A stretch of 64,000 nt of DNA from Tubulanus polymorphus (Eukaryota; Nemertea; Palaeonemertea; Tubulaniformes; Tubulanidae). Below are positions 54,789 to 63,861 of the stretch, in pieces (the stretch's first letter is position 1; every line of letters begins with the position of its first letter). The notes below the pieces were generated by a model. The model had not been told where the DNA came from. It ran no database searches and saw nothing but the letters and a program-made list of their open reading frames with translations. The DNA lies in NCBI RefSeq assembly GCF_964204645.1, contig NC_134036.1, positions 7,488,704 to 7,552,703 on the forward strand, read 5' to 3'. The translations under genes and the position numbers were made by a program.

Positions 54789-54802
54789 TTGCTAAATAAA
54801 TG
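54789..54802 (+). promoter_or_regulatory. TAAATG start context (example)
   Basis: GCTAAATAAATGG places TAAATG over the start codon, as at most genes of this element. The resemblance to late-promoter initiators of poxviruses is noted only as an analogy. Confidence 0.4.
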
Positions 54803-55222
54803 GCTTCTGCAATTATAACTATTATAGGATCGGCAATTGTTAACGCTTTAGCATTTACTGGTGGTGGTTATTTATTTAAACATATTGATAAAAATAGTTC
54901 ATTAGGAGAACAAAGAAGACATAATTTAGCGTTAGAGAAATATAATAAAGCTGCAGAAGAATATAGAGAAAAGAGGCAAAACTGTATGGATTACATCAAT
55001 AAAGAATTATATGATCAGAAGATTTCACGTAGAGATTTTCAATCAGTTGATGATGCAATGAGTTTATATAACGCGGTAACCAATAAAGAAAAATTACATC
55101 TATACAAACCTAAATTATCAGATTATTATACCCCAAGTAAAGAACAACAGAAATATGAAATAATATGGATTTTAGGTGGAACTGTTATTGTTATATTTGT
55201 TGCTTATAAGTTTACTAATTAG
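54800..55222 (+). CDS. Two-span protein with coiled coil, 140 aa (copy C)
   Basis: N-terminal hydrophobic Gly/Ala-rich segment, helical region with RRHNLALEKYNKAAEEYREK, conserved KLSDYYTPSKEQQ, then a terminal span ending AYKFTN. It differs from B at only two or three residues. A structural membrane or virion role is plausible from the shape alone. Confidence 0.7.
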   Translation: MASAIITIIGSAIVNALAFTGGGYLFKHIDKNSSLGEQRRHNLALEKYNKAAEEYREKRQNCMDYINKELYDQKISRRDFQSVDDAMSLYNAVTNKEKLHLYKPKLSDYYTPSKEQQKYEIIWILGGTVIVIFVAYKFTN

Positions 55223-55241
55223 TAATTTTTATTCTAAATAA

Positions 55242-55676
55242 ATGGAAGATAAAGTTGATAATATTGATATTATTCCTCATGATATAAATAAAACTAAATT
55301 AAAAACATATTTAGAAAAACAAATATTAGAATTTGAAAGTGACTTAAAGATAAAAAAGAAAAAATATTTAAAAAGTAAAATTATATATTATTTGATTATA
55401 AGTGGTTCGGTTACAATTAGTTCTGTAATAACATTTCTAGCAATATTCAGTCCATTAACACCTTTAGCTATATCAATTGGTGTATTAGGATTAAGTTCAA
55501 GTGTTTTAACTGGTATAAGTTCAAAATTAAATATAAAAAGTAATAAAGAAAAAATTAAAACTAATATAAAAGAAATTAATAAATTAAAGAATACACTAGA
55601 TTATATAATAAGTTTAAATGGTCATATAACAGTTGAAGAACAAGATAAATTATTAAAAGAATTAATAAATTATTAA
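55242..55676 (+). CDS. Two-span membrane protein, 144 aa (copy C)
   Basis: Starts MEDKVDNIDIIPHD. Two spans at 47-69 and 71-93 are separated by a Pro-containing turn (SPLTPLA); a long amphipathic helix follows. Membrane topology would leave both ends on one side. Function unknown; conserved in A, B and C. Confidence 0.7.
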   Translation: MEDKVDNIDIIPHDINKTKLKTYLEKQILEFESDLKIKKKKYLKSKIIYYLIISGSVTISSVITFLAIFSPLTPLAISIGVLGLSSSVLTGISSKLNIKSNKEKIKTNIKEINKLKNTLDYIISLNGHITVEEQDKLLKELINY

Positions 55677-55692
55677 TTTTTTAATTATATAA

Positions 55693-56994
55693 ATGGGGTT
55701 TCCAAAAGCTTTCCAATATAATAAATCAATTAAATATAATATTCCGGCAATAGATTTTAAGAAAAATATTACATATAAAAATATAGTTTTAAATTCATTA
55801 ACTAATTTAGAAATTTATGTTAATGAATCACAGTTTTTTATTTCTAAAATGGAAAATATATTTAATACATATGAAGTTACTTTTACTCGAGATGAATATC
55901 ATATATATAAAGTAAAATCTAATATGAAATATTGGCAGAATCAATTAAATTTTGCTGTTTATTGTGCAACAACAGGATGTGGAATAAGTTGGAATGATCA
56001 TTTAAATAACTTAGATAAAAATTTAAAGTATTCTGATTTAAAATTAATTCACACAATATTTAGATTTCACACATATTTTCAAATCAGAATAATATTAAAT
56101 GAATTAGAATGTCCTTTACCCGGGTCTAAATATTTTAAAGAATTAGATAATAATATTAATATATCCAAGTTTTATAAAATATGTAATGAATTTAATATAA
56201 ATATTAATTCCGATTTCAGAGCGCATGGTAAATTGCAAGGTGTTGGTGAAGAGTACGAAATAAAAAGAATTGATTATATGCATAGAATTTCAGCTTATCA
56301 TAATTATAAAATTGATAATAATAATGGTTGGGTTAATTTCATTTTAGAAAATGGTGAAGGTTTTACAAAATCAGGTATACAAAGAATAAATCAATCTATT
56401 AGAATTTATTTGATATGTATTTTAGGCGCCCAAGTTGAAACAAGATCCCCAATAATTGGAAATGATAACACTTCATTCGATGCGCAGAAACAGTTTAAAG
56501 TTTTATTTGAAGATTCAATTCATAATGATAAAAATAGATCGATTCCAGAAAACATTATAAGATATCAAAATTATTTAGATAAATCTCATGTAAGACTTAA
56601 TTATTGTATAGGCCCTAATCTATTAATTATTTCTAATGATTTAGTATTAAAGATGGGAAATATAATTGGTTATAATAATCTAATTAAAACTGCAACAATA
56701 AATAATTCATTTGGGTTAAATGATATAAATAAAAAGATTATTACTGCTCCAAAATTAATGGAAGGTGAAAAAAATAAAAAACACATTCAATCAACAGAAA
56801 CTAAAACGAATAATATTAAATTAAATAATGATTCTAAAATAAAAGATTATAATACATCAGAAGATATAAAAACTGATAAAATTCAACATGATATAATTAA
56901 ACTAAATGATGATAATAAATCCCATGAAAATACTAAATTAGCTATAACTTGTATAGGAATTGTAATCGGAGGAATATTATATTTTAAATTTTAA
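55693..56994 (+). CDS. Conserved tail-anchored protein, 433 aa (copy C)
   Basis: It starts MGFPKAFQYNKS, two residues shorter than in B. The conserved region YWQNQLNFAVYCATTGCGISWNDHL lies at about 80-104. Residues near 170-215 are replaced compared with B, and then the sequences agree again from NNNGWVNFIL. The block GAQVETRSPIIGND follows, and a final hydrophobic span (ITCIGIVIGGILYF) ends the protein. It is one of the largest conserved proteins of the element without a known function; a minor virion protein is possible. Confidence 0.7.
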   Translation: MGFPKAFQYNKSIKYNIPAIDFKKNITYKNIVLNSLTNLEIYVNESQFFISKMENIFNTYEVTFTRDEYHIYKVKSNMKYWQNQLNFAVYCATTGCGISWNDHLNNLDKNLKYSDLKLIHTIFRFHTYFQIRIILNELECPLPGSKYFKELDNNINISKFYKICNEFNININSDFRAHGKLQGVGEEYEIKRIDYMHRISAYHNYKIDNNNGWVNFILENGEGFTKSGIQRINQSIRIYLICILGAQVETRSPIIGNDNTSFDAQKQFKVLFEDSIHNDKNRSIPENIIRYQNYLDKSHVRLNYCIGPNLLIISNDLVLKMGNIIGYNNLIKTATINNSFGLNDINKKIITAPKLMEGEKNKKHIQSTETKTNNIKLNNDSKIKDYNTSEDIKTDKIQHDIIKLNDDNKSHENTKLAITCIGIVIGGILYFKF

Positions 56995-57011
56995 TTTTTT
57001 TTATTATGTAA

Positions 57012-58475
57012 ATGGATGTAGAAGGTGGAGAAGATTATGAAATGGGAGAAATGGGAAATAATAATGAAGGATATATTGATGATGATTATAATGATGCAGA
57101 AACTAATATTGATAATGATGATGAATCAGCATATAATTCTAATTTAGCAGATAGTGGTTCTAAAGCCCCATCAACAGATGAATTTGATAGAAGAACTAGA
57201 TCGAGAATAAATCCTGAAAATGAAAATCAAGGTTTAAAAAAGGAAGATTTAGAAAATATTGGATTTATATATAAGTTTCAACGTGTATTTAAAGATTCTG
57301 GATATAATATAAATAATAGAGGCGCCAGACTTTTAGTACAAGATTTAAAGTTTTTAGATGGTGAATATTATTATCGTTTGAAAGATGATTATTATATTGA
57401 TATCTCTTATAAAAAAGGAGAAAAAATTATAGCAAAATCAACTTTGCTTAAGTCTGACTCATTACTATCTAGAATTAAGAGAATAAGAAATAGTAATGAA
57501 ATAGAAGATGTAACGCAAGAAGAAATGAAAAAAAATAGAAAAGAATTCAAACAAAGAATTAATGAATTATTTGAAACAATCGATAATAATTTAGAAACAG
57601 AAACAACTTCTGAACAGAATATAACTTCCAAAACTAGTAAACTTAAATCAAACACTGAAGTTCAAACTGAAAAACTTTTACCGAATGGATTACTTGATGC
57701 AACAGATCAAGAAATAGAAGCTTTAAGTATGTTTTCTAAAAAAACAATTAGAGAAATAATAAGTATACGAAATGATGCCGATAAAATTGCTCGCGAAAAA
57801 CATATTAGATATAATAAAATTAAACCTTTAGAAAATAAATTATTTGACACCAGAAAAGAATTAGAACAATTAAAATTAGATAGAGAATTTAAAGTTATTG
57901 AAGAAATTGAATTTAAAAAAAGAAATGCATATTTAGAAAAAGAAATTGATGATTTAGAATATAACATAGAATTTCAGAAAGAAAAAATGAAATTATTATT
58001 AAAATCATATGATTATTGTATTAATAGATTAAAAGTTGTTGTTAAAGAGTTAATACTAAAACCAAATTCTGACATATCATTAAAAGATAGAATAAAATTA
58101 TTATTTAAGTTTGAAGGAATAACAGTTCTTTCAATTCTAACAGCTGTAACTATGTTATTTACAACAATTGGTTTAGCTATATCAAATTCACTGAAACCTA
58201 CTCCTACTCCCAATAAACCGGATAAACCTCCAGGTAATAATTCTATACAAGATAAAGTTAAAGATGGTTTAAAGAAATTAGCAAAATATTTATGGGAACT
58301 ATCTAAAAAATCTGCTGCAGCATTGCCAGGAGTTATTGCTTCAATTGTTGGTTTTATATTGAAATCTGCAGGAAACATTATTAACTTTGCTGCTGAACAT
58401 ATTATTTTATTTTTAATTACAGTTGTAAGTGCTATTATTTTTGGTTTAGTAAATATGATATCAAAAAATAAATAA
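57012..58475 (+). CDS. Coiled-coil membrane protein, 487 aa, intact (copy C)
   Basis: This is the only unbroken copy. Domains in order: an acidic Asp/Asn-rich start (1-60), a folded-looking part with ARLLVQDLKFLDGEYYY (about 105-125), a long charged coiled coil (about 175-340), a hydrophobic span at 365-390 (ITVLSILTAVTMLF), a Pro-rich linker (PTPTPNKPDKPP), an amphipathic Gly/Ala stretch (ALPGVIASIVGFIL) and a last span near 463-482. The build suggests a membrane-acting virion protein, but no homologue of known role is recognised. TGTAAATGG start context. Confidence 0.75.
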   Translation: MDVEGGEDYEMGEMGNNNEGYIDDDYNDAETNIDNDDESAYNSNLADSGSKAPSTDEFDRRTRSRINPENENQGLKKEDLENIGFIYKFQRVFKDSGYNINNRGARLLVQDLKFLDGEYYYRLKDDYYIDISYKKGEKIIAKSTLLKSDSLLSRIKRIRNSNEIEDVTQEEMKKNRKEFKQRINELFETIDNNLETETTSEQNITSKTSKLKSNTEVQTEKLLPNGLLDATDQEIEALSMFSKKTIREIISIRNDADKIAREKHIRYNKIKPLENKLFDTRKELEQLKLDREFKVIEEIEFKKRNAYLEKEIDDLEYNIEFQKEKMKLLLKSYDYCINRLKVVVKELILKPNSDISLKDRIKLLFKFEGITVLSILTAVTMLFTTIGLAISNSLKPTPTPNKPDKPPGNNSIQDKVKDGLKKLAKYLWELSKKSAAALPGVIASIVGFILKSAGNIINFAAEHIILFLITVVSAIIFGLVNMISKNK

Positions 58476-58496
58476 TTAATTTTTTTTGTTAAATAA

Positions 58497-59744
58497 ATGA
58501 GTGGGAGTTATATAAGTCCTTCGAAGAATCATAGAATATCTAATGCTATTAAAGCAGAAAGATCACATCATATAATTACTCATAACCCTTCAAATATTAA
58601 TCCCGATGAAACTTTATATGTTAGAATTCCTAGATTAACACAAAATACTTTTTATGTTCCAAACAGTATTTATTTATCAGCTGATATAAAAGTAATCGGT
58701 AATAATAATAATTATGTCGTTGATAATGTTGGAAGATATTTGATTAAAAAGTTAACAATAAAGATTGGTCCGGAAACGGTTTTCTCATTAGATGATTATA
58801 ATTTATTTATGCATTATAAAGATTTATGGTTAACTAAAGAAAATAGAAATAATATGATATTTCAGGGTATTCAATCAGAAAACCAAAATAAATTAAGATC
58901 AGAAGCTAATAGCGCAATATTAACTAATGATGTAGATAAATTGATAAAAAGTATATATGGAAGTAAATATAAAATTCCATTAGACTTTGAATTGATAAAT
59001 AATAATGCACCTTTATATAAATACGCAATTCAAGAAGACGTTATATTTGAAATAACATTTGCTCCTGTAAATGAAATTGTATTATCTAGCGTTGTTAAAG
59101 ATATGAGTTATAAATTATCGAATATATGTTTAGATTATGACACAGTAACTGATGAAAATATTACAAGTATAATTCAAACTCAATACAATCAAGGGTTTTC
59201 ATTATTATATGATTATATTGATAAATTTAAAACTGTAACTATTAATGCAAATGATGAAATAATTAATGAGAATATTAACTTCCCTAGAAGATCTATTAAA
59301 GGTATATTAATATTTTTTACCATTGGAACGTATACTAATGGTGCAATAAATGTTGACAATTATTATAATCCTGAAATAACAAAAGTAGAAATAACTATCG
59401 AAGGAATAGCAAATAAAATATTTTGTCAAGGAATGAGAATGATTGATCAATGGCCAGAAATTAGAAAACATTTTATGAATGAAAAAGTGAAATCATCTGA
59501 AAATTGTAACATTAATCAAATTGATTATTATACCGGTAATAAATATGCATTATGGTTAGATTTTAGAACAACTGAAGATAATTCATTACATGGTTCTGGA
59601 AAAAAACTACAGAACACTAAAGATGGAATACAATTATTCATGACAAAGAATAAAGGAATCAAAAATTTTAAAATGCACATTTATATTATATCTGACGCGC
59701 AATTAAATATTGTAAATTCACAATTAGATAGTGTTATGTATTAA
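58497..59744 (+). CDS. Major capsid protein, double jelly-roll type (copy C)
   Basis: 415 aa, intact, starting MSGSYISPSKNH in a TAAATAAATGAG context. Landmarks are ETLYVRIPRLTQNTFYVP near 39-56, VGRYLIKKLTIKIG near 81-94, YKIPLDFELINNNAPLY near 155-172 and NFPRRSIKGILIFF near 262. These correspond to jelly-roll strands of Polinton hexon-like proteins as I know them. It is somewhat shorter than many Polinton capsid proteins. It would form the shell with the penton-like protein. Confidence 0.87.
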   Translation: MSGSYISPSKNHRISNAIKAERSHHIITHNPSNINPDETLYVRIPRLTQNTFYVPNSIYLSADIKVIGNNNNYVVDNVGRYLIKKLTIKIGPETVFSLDDYNLFMHYKDLWLTKENRNNMIFQGIQSENQNKLRSEANSAILTNDVDKLIKSIYGSKYKIPLDFELINNNAPLYKYAIQEDVIFEITFAPVNEIVLSSVVKDMSYKLSNICLDYDTVTDENITSIIQTQYNQGFSLLYDYIDKFKTVTINANDEIINENINFPRRSIKGILIFFTIGTYTNGAINVDNYYNPEITKVEITIEGIANKIFCQGMRMIDQWPEIRKHFMNEKVKSSENCNINQIDYYTGNKYALWLDFRTTEDNSLHGSGKKLQNTKDGIQLFMTKNKGIKNFKMHIYIISDAQLNIVNSQLDSVMY

Positions 59745-59776
59745 AATTTTAACTTTAATAAAAATATATATAATAA

Positions 59777-60751
59777 ATGGAAGGAGGTAAAGTATATGAA
59801 AGAATCAAAGCTGATAAAGAAATCAATGATAATTTGTATTATGTAATACCTTATAAAAGAATAAATGAATATATTGGAACATTTTTATTAAATGAATTAA
59901 ATCAATACAAAGAATATTTAATTGAACGTAATAATAATAAAAGTGGTGTTGTTAATAATAGTGTAATTGATAATAATGTAATACCTACTACTACATCTGT
60001 AATACCTACTACATCTGTAATACCTACTACATCTGTAATACCTACTACATCTGTAATACCTACTACATCTGTAATACCTACTATATCTGTAATACCCTCT
60101 ACATCTAATAATGTAATACCTTCTACATCTAATAATAAAATAATATTAGATGTTAGTGAAAATAGAAATTATTGTGGTTATTGTAATGGTGAATTTTCAA
60201 ACGCTCCATCAAATTGGAATAAACATATGAATACAAATTCACATATTACTAATGTTATAGAACGTGTTGGTTTAAGAGAATTTATAGAACACCCATTTAG
60301 ATATGTTACAAAATTTGTTTCAAATAAAAAAGTAAATGGTAAAGAATTATATAAAGATTTTTTATTAGCAACACCTAATAAAGATGAATTAGATTTAACC
60401 GATGCTAATGAAATATTAGGATCAAACACTGTAAATGAAATATTAGGAGCAAACACTAATAAAGATGATAATGAAAATGGTACCATACGCCCACATGGTG
60501 ATATAATTACAGATAAACATATTGATAATAAAGATTCTATGAAACATAAAGAAGAAACTATTGATGATATAATAGAAAGGATGAATAAGTTTAAAAATGA
60601 AACAACTATTGATGATGCGGTAAAAAGGGTGAAGAATAAGTATAAAAATAATGAAGAATTTGAAGAAGAAAATTCGGTAGAGCATTTAAATATGTTGTTA
60701 GGGTCTGATAGTGAAAGTGATTCAGAAAGTAATTATCTAACACTCGAATAA
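59777..60751 (+). CDS. Zinc-finger protein with expanded VIPTTS repeats (copy C)
   Basis: 324 aa. Residues about 68-115 are units of the type VIPTTS or VIPSTSNN, built on an 18-base DNA repeat; copy A has fewer. One C2H2-like finger (NYCGYCNGEFSNAPSNWNKH) is at about 131-155. A segment NENGTIRPHGDI (nt about 60470-60505) resembles the short insertion seen in other genes and is absent from copy A. The C-terminus is acidic and Ser-rich. Unknown role; its variability suggests interaction with the host. Confidence 0.7.
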   Translation: MEGGKVYERIKADKEINDNLYYVIPYKRINEYIGTFLLNELNQYKEYLIERNNNKSGVVNNSVIDNNVIPTTTSVIPTTSVIPTTSVIPTTSVIPTTSVIPTISVIPSTSNNVIPSTSNNKIILDVSENRNYCGYCNGEFSNAPSNWNKHMNTNSHITNVIERVGLREFIEHPFRYVTKFVSNKKVNGKELYKDFLLATPNKDELDLTDANEILGSNTVNEILGANTNKDDNENGTIRPHGDIITDKHIDNKDSMKHKEETIDDIIERMNKFKNETTIDDAVKRVKNKYKNNEEFEEENSVEHLNMLLGSDSESDSESNYLTLE

Positions 60752-60940
60752 TAAAAGTTGAAAATTGTATAAAATAATAGTAAATAAAAAAAGGTTTTAA
60801 TTATTTAAGGTATCTAATAGGGTATCAGGTATTAGGGCATCTAATGGGGTATTAGGTATTAAGGTATCTAATGGGGTATTAGGTATTAGGGTATCTAATA
60901 CATAGGTATTAGGGTATCTAATACATAGGTATACAAATAG
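60752..60940. repeat. Convergence spacer with GGTATTAGG units (copy C)
   Basis: A run of units such as GGTATCTAATGGGGTATTA, the complement of the ATTAGATACCCT units in copy A, lies between the 3' ends of the zinc-finger and ATPase genes. It may serve as a shared transcription end region. No gene. Confidence 0.7.
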
Positions 60941-61555
60941 TTATTTTATAAATTTATATTCATATGGAAATTGTAATCTCATAAGTAATTTGGAACCTTT
61001 ATTATTTTTTAATTTATTCATATATTCATCATGTAATTCAGTAGGTATAATTTGATTTTCTTCTAATGATTGTTGCATAGATTTTCTATCTTTGTTGTAG
61101 AATAAAACTAGAAATCTTATATTCTCTCTAAAGTCTTTCACAATTGAATTATATTTCTGATTTAAAACCCATGTTGTTATCCCAAAATGTCTACCAGAGA
61201 AAGCTAAATAACATAACTCACTTTCTCTAATTTTAGAATCATGTAAATTTGCGCAATCATCAATAATAAATAATGTATTAGATCCTTTATAAATATCTAA
61301 TGCAATTTTTATACAATTATCTAAATTATCTTTTACTGTTTTAGAATTTAATATAATAAACTTTTTATCTTTAAAAACTATATCTCTATTATACGTTTCA
61401 TTCATTTCATAAGTTGGGCAGAATAATATTATATTATCGAAATGATTTTTATAAATAGTTTCTAATAAATATAATATGAAGTGTGTTTTACCACAATTTG
61501 TAACTCCAGTAACTAACATATTATGAGGTTCAAATATAAATAAATCTTTATTCAT
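60941..61555 (-). CDS. A32/FtsK-like genome packaging ATPase (copy C)
   Basis: 204 aa, intact, with Walker A GVTNCGKTHF at 17-26 and Walker B FIIDDCAN around 97-102. It differs from the B protein at a handful of residues. The start lies within the integrase end (context AGAATAAATGAA). It would power DNA packaging into capsids made by the opposite-strand genes. Confidence 0.9.
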   Translation of the reverse strand: MNKDLFIFEPHNMLVTGVTNCGKTHFILYLLETIYKNHFDNIILFCPTYEMNETYNRDIVFKDKKFIILNSKTVKDNLDNCIKIALDIYKGSNTLFIIDDCANLHDSKIRESELCYLAFSGRHFGITTWVLNQKYNSIVKDFRENIRFLVLFYNKDRKSMQQSLEENQIIPTELHDEYMNKLKNNKGSKLLMRLQFPYEYKFIK

Positions 61556-62633
61556 TTATTCTTTTAATTTTACCAGATAAAATCCATTCATTAAATTTAT
61601 CATCATATCCTTTATATTTCACCAAAGAATACTTTTTTCCTTTAAGAGTTTTAGTTTTCAATACTTTTTCTATTTTGTATTCTATTTCATCTGGATTTGG
61701 TACTAATGATAATTCTTGTTCATAAAAATAACCTAATATTTCTTCATCTTTTAAATCAAACAATTTATAAACAAATGGTTTAGTTAATATTATCTTTTTA
61801 ATCTTGAATATTTCTTCAGTAAAATTTGGGGTATAACCTTTATAAAATGTTTTTCTATATTTAGAAATTCTAACATGTTGTCCTATTTTAAATTTAGGTT
61901 CTCCAAAATCATGTGTAACAAACGCTCCATATAAATTATTCCAAACTATTTCTGAATTTTCTTCTTTTCTAGCTTGTATAGGTTTCATATTTATAGAACT
62001 ATGTTTAGAATTATTATAACCTTTAACTAAATCATCTAATACATTGATATATTTATATGTTTCGTTAGCAGTAAAATATTTCCACATTCTAGCTTTCAAT
62101 GTTTTATTAAATCTTTCTATAATAGATGCTTTTTTATCTGAGTGTGTTGAAAAATATTCTACATCGTTATCAGTTAATAGTTTTTTAAAATGTTTGTTAT
62201 AAAATTCTTTACCTTCATCAAATTGTATTTTATCTGGAATAGCTTCTTTAAATATTAATTTGAAAGAATTTGTAACTTCTATACCAGTTTTATTTTTAAT
62301 CGGGATACTCCATGCGTATCTACTGAATATATCTATAACATTTAGTATCCAAAAATATCCTTTGTTATATTCTTCTAAGTTTTTCATGTCAATTAAATCA
62401 GCTTGCCATTGTTGATCGATATATGAAACCATTACTTTTCTTGTTAAATATTTTTTATCCATCTTTTTATGAATTTGATATGTGGGTTGATTTTGTAACC
62501 ATGATTTTAATTCACTATATTTTATTTTTTCTTTATCAGATTTAATTTTATCCCATAATTCCGAAACATTTGAATATGAAACTTCACTTTCTGGGTTGTA
62601 ATATAACGCTCTTAAATATTGTTCTTTTTTCAT
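61548..62633 (-). CDS. Integrase with C-terminal chromodomain (copy C)
   Basis: 361 aa, intact. The catalytic residues lie in WQADLIDM, IQFDEGKEF and SIIERFNKT (D79, D139 and E173). The chromodomain at about 317-360 is complete. Its start context (AAGATG) lacks the TAAATG pattern, as for the other integrase copies. Activity cannot be judged from sequence alone, but no lesion is visible. Confidence 0.92.
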   Translation of the reverse strand: MKKEQYLRALYYNPESEVSYSNVSELWDKIKSDKEKIKYSELKSWLQNQPTYQIHKKMDKKYLTRKVMVSYIDQQWQADLIDMKNLEEYNKGYFWILNVIDIFSRYAWSIPIKNKTGIEVTNSFKLIFKEAIPDKIQFDEGKEFYNKHFKKLLTDNDVEYFSTHSDKKASIIERFNKTLKARMWKYFTANETYKYINVLDDLVKGYNNSKHSSINMKPIQARKEENSEIVWNNLYGAFVTHDFGEPKFKIGQHVRISKYRKTFYKGYTPNFTEEIFKIKKIILTKPFVYKLFDLKDEEILGYFYEQELSLVPNPDEIEYKIEKVLKTKTLKGKKYSLVKYKGYDDKFNEWILSGKIKRINE

Positions 62634-62639
62634 CTTATT

Positions 62640-63035
62640 TTAATCCATTAATAATATTTTAGATTTATTTTCAATGGCTTTATGATTTGACTTATTTTCT
62701 GGTATAATAGGTTTATTGTCATCGGAATCATCTTTATCATCAGATTTGAATTTTGATTTATATATTACGCCTGATAATATAATAACTGTTACTAATCCAA
62801 TTGTAATATATAATTTATAATTACTTCCAGCATTAGAAGAATTAGATGGATTATTATTTGAATCAATACCACCGTGTGGGTGCTGTACGGCACCATCAGA
62901 TAAAGTCTGTGATTCATTTATATCAGTTAATTTCTTTTTCTTAGCTTTTTTTAATTCCGATGATCTTTTACCTAATTCTCTTGCCCATTTAATTTGTTTC
63001 TCGGATCTAGCCTTTTTCTTAACTCCATCACTCAT
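62640..63035 (-). CDS. Basic single-span membrane protein, 131 aa (copy C)
   Basis: Basic N-terminus (KKKARSEKQIKWARELGKR), span at 75-92, acidic then basic tail. Residues 48-57 (GAVQHPHGGI) are encoded by the short palindromic insertion (about 62865-62895) shared with B. The start overlaps the end of the preceding gene in AAATAAATGAG. Confidence 0.65.
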   Translation of the reverse strand: MSDGVKKKARSEKQIKWARELGKRSSELKKAKKKKLTDINESQTLSDGAVQHPHGGIDSNNNPSNSSNAGSNYKLYITIGLVTVIILSGVIYKSKFKSDDKDDSDDNKPIIPENKSNHKAIENKSKILLMD

Positions 63036-63612
63036 TTATTTTAGTTAATTTTTGTTCTGATTCATTTTCTGTTTCACTGTTTGGTTGTAGTACATCTGTT
63101 TCGTTCTTACCTGATTTATATTCCATAAGTTTGATGTTCGAAAATGTTATGACGCCAGTAGAAATTAATGTCATAACCGATCCTAATTGGAATGAAGCAT
63201 AACCAACCCATTTTTGTAATTCAGTCATAACTAAATAGTCATTTTTTAAATCACTATATAATTTATTTTCATCATCAATTGGTATTAACTGGTTACATAA
63301 TTTTGAATAACATTTGACAATACCATCTGAAATAGAATCATTTATTCTAGCTAATCTTGACTCTTCATAAATCTTAAAATATTTTATTACTTTATCTTTT
63401 TTCATAGCATCTAGTTCTTGAAAAGTAATGATTCTATTTAAAAACTCATTAGTTTATCCACCGGCAATCAATAGTTCTATATGATGCTTACAATATAAAT
63501 AGTATTCATAATCTATAGAATTAGAAACAACTGTATCTTTATTATCACTAATACCTAAATCATCTAATGTCTTTTCAATATCAATATTATTCTTACTCGA
63601 TTTCTTTGACAT
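63028..63612 (-). pseudogene. Small single-span membrane protein, one nonsense codon (copy C)
   Basis: It begins at 63612 in ATATAAATG. A TAA at 63454-63456 (codon 59) interrupts it; the frame then stays open to 63028 with the hydrophobic span intact. An internal ATG at 63405 could give a 125-aa product. The corresponding gene in B is whole. Confidence 0.75.
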
Positions 63613-63861
63613 TTATATTAGAGAAATTTAATAAGAATAGTATTATAAGTATTCTTCAAATGATACTAGATAGTTAAAGTTAAAGAATTCTAGTATTGAC
63701 TACTGATACTAGCTATTTGAATTTAAAGAATTTCTATTCGGATCTATTCAAAATATAAAGTATTCTCTTTTTGAAAAGAAAATATTAAAAATATAATAGA
63801 ATTCGCTAGCTAGTTGAAGTTATTGTTTTTTAAATACTTTTTATTTAAAATCTATTATTCT
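63613..63861. other. AT-rich spacer between HNH and membrane protein genes (copy C)
   Basis: Only about 250 bp separate the two genes here, against about 1.6 kb in A and B. The two-frame module and the 91-bp repeat are absent. It contains short repeats of the type TAGCTAGTTGAAG and TACTAGAATTC. Confidence 0.6.

Noticed and set aside
63454-63456. Alternative genetic code with TAA read as an amino acid
   Set aside because: TAA is used as the normal terminator at most intact genes here, and the internal stops differ between copies. Ordinary decay explains them better.
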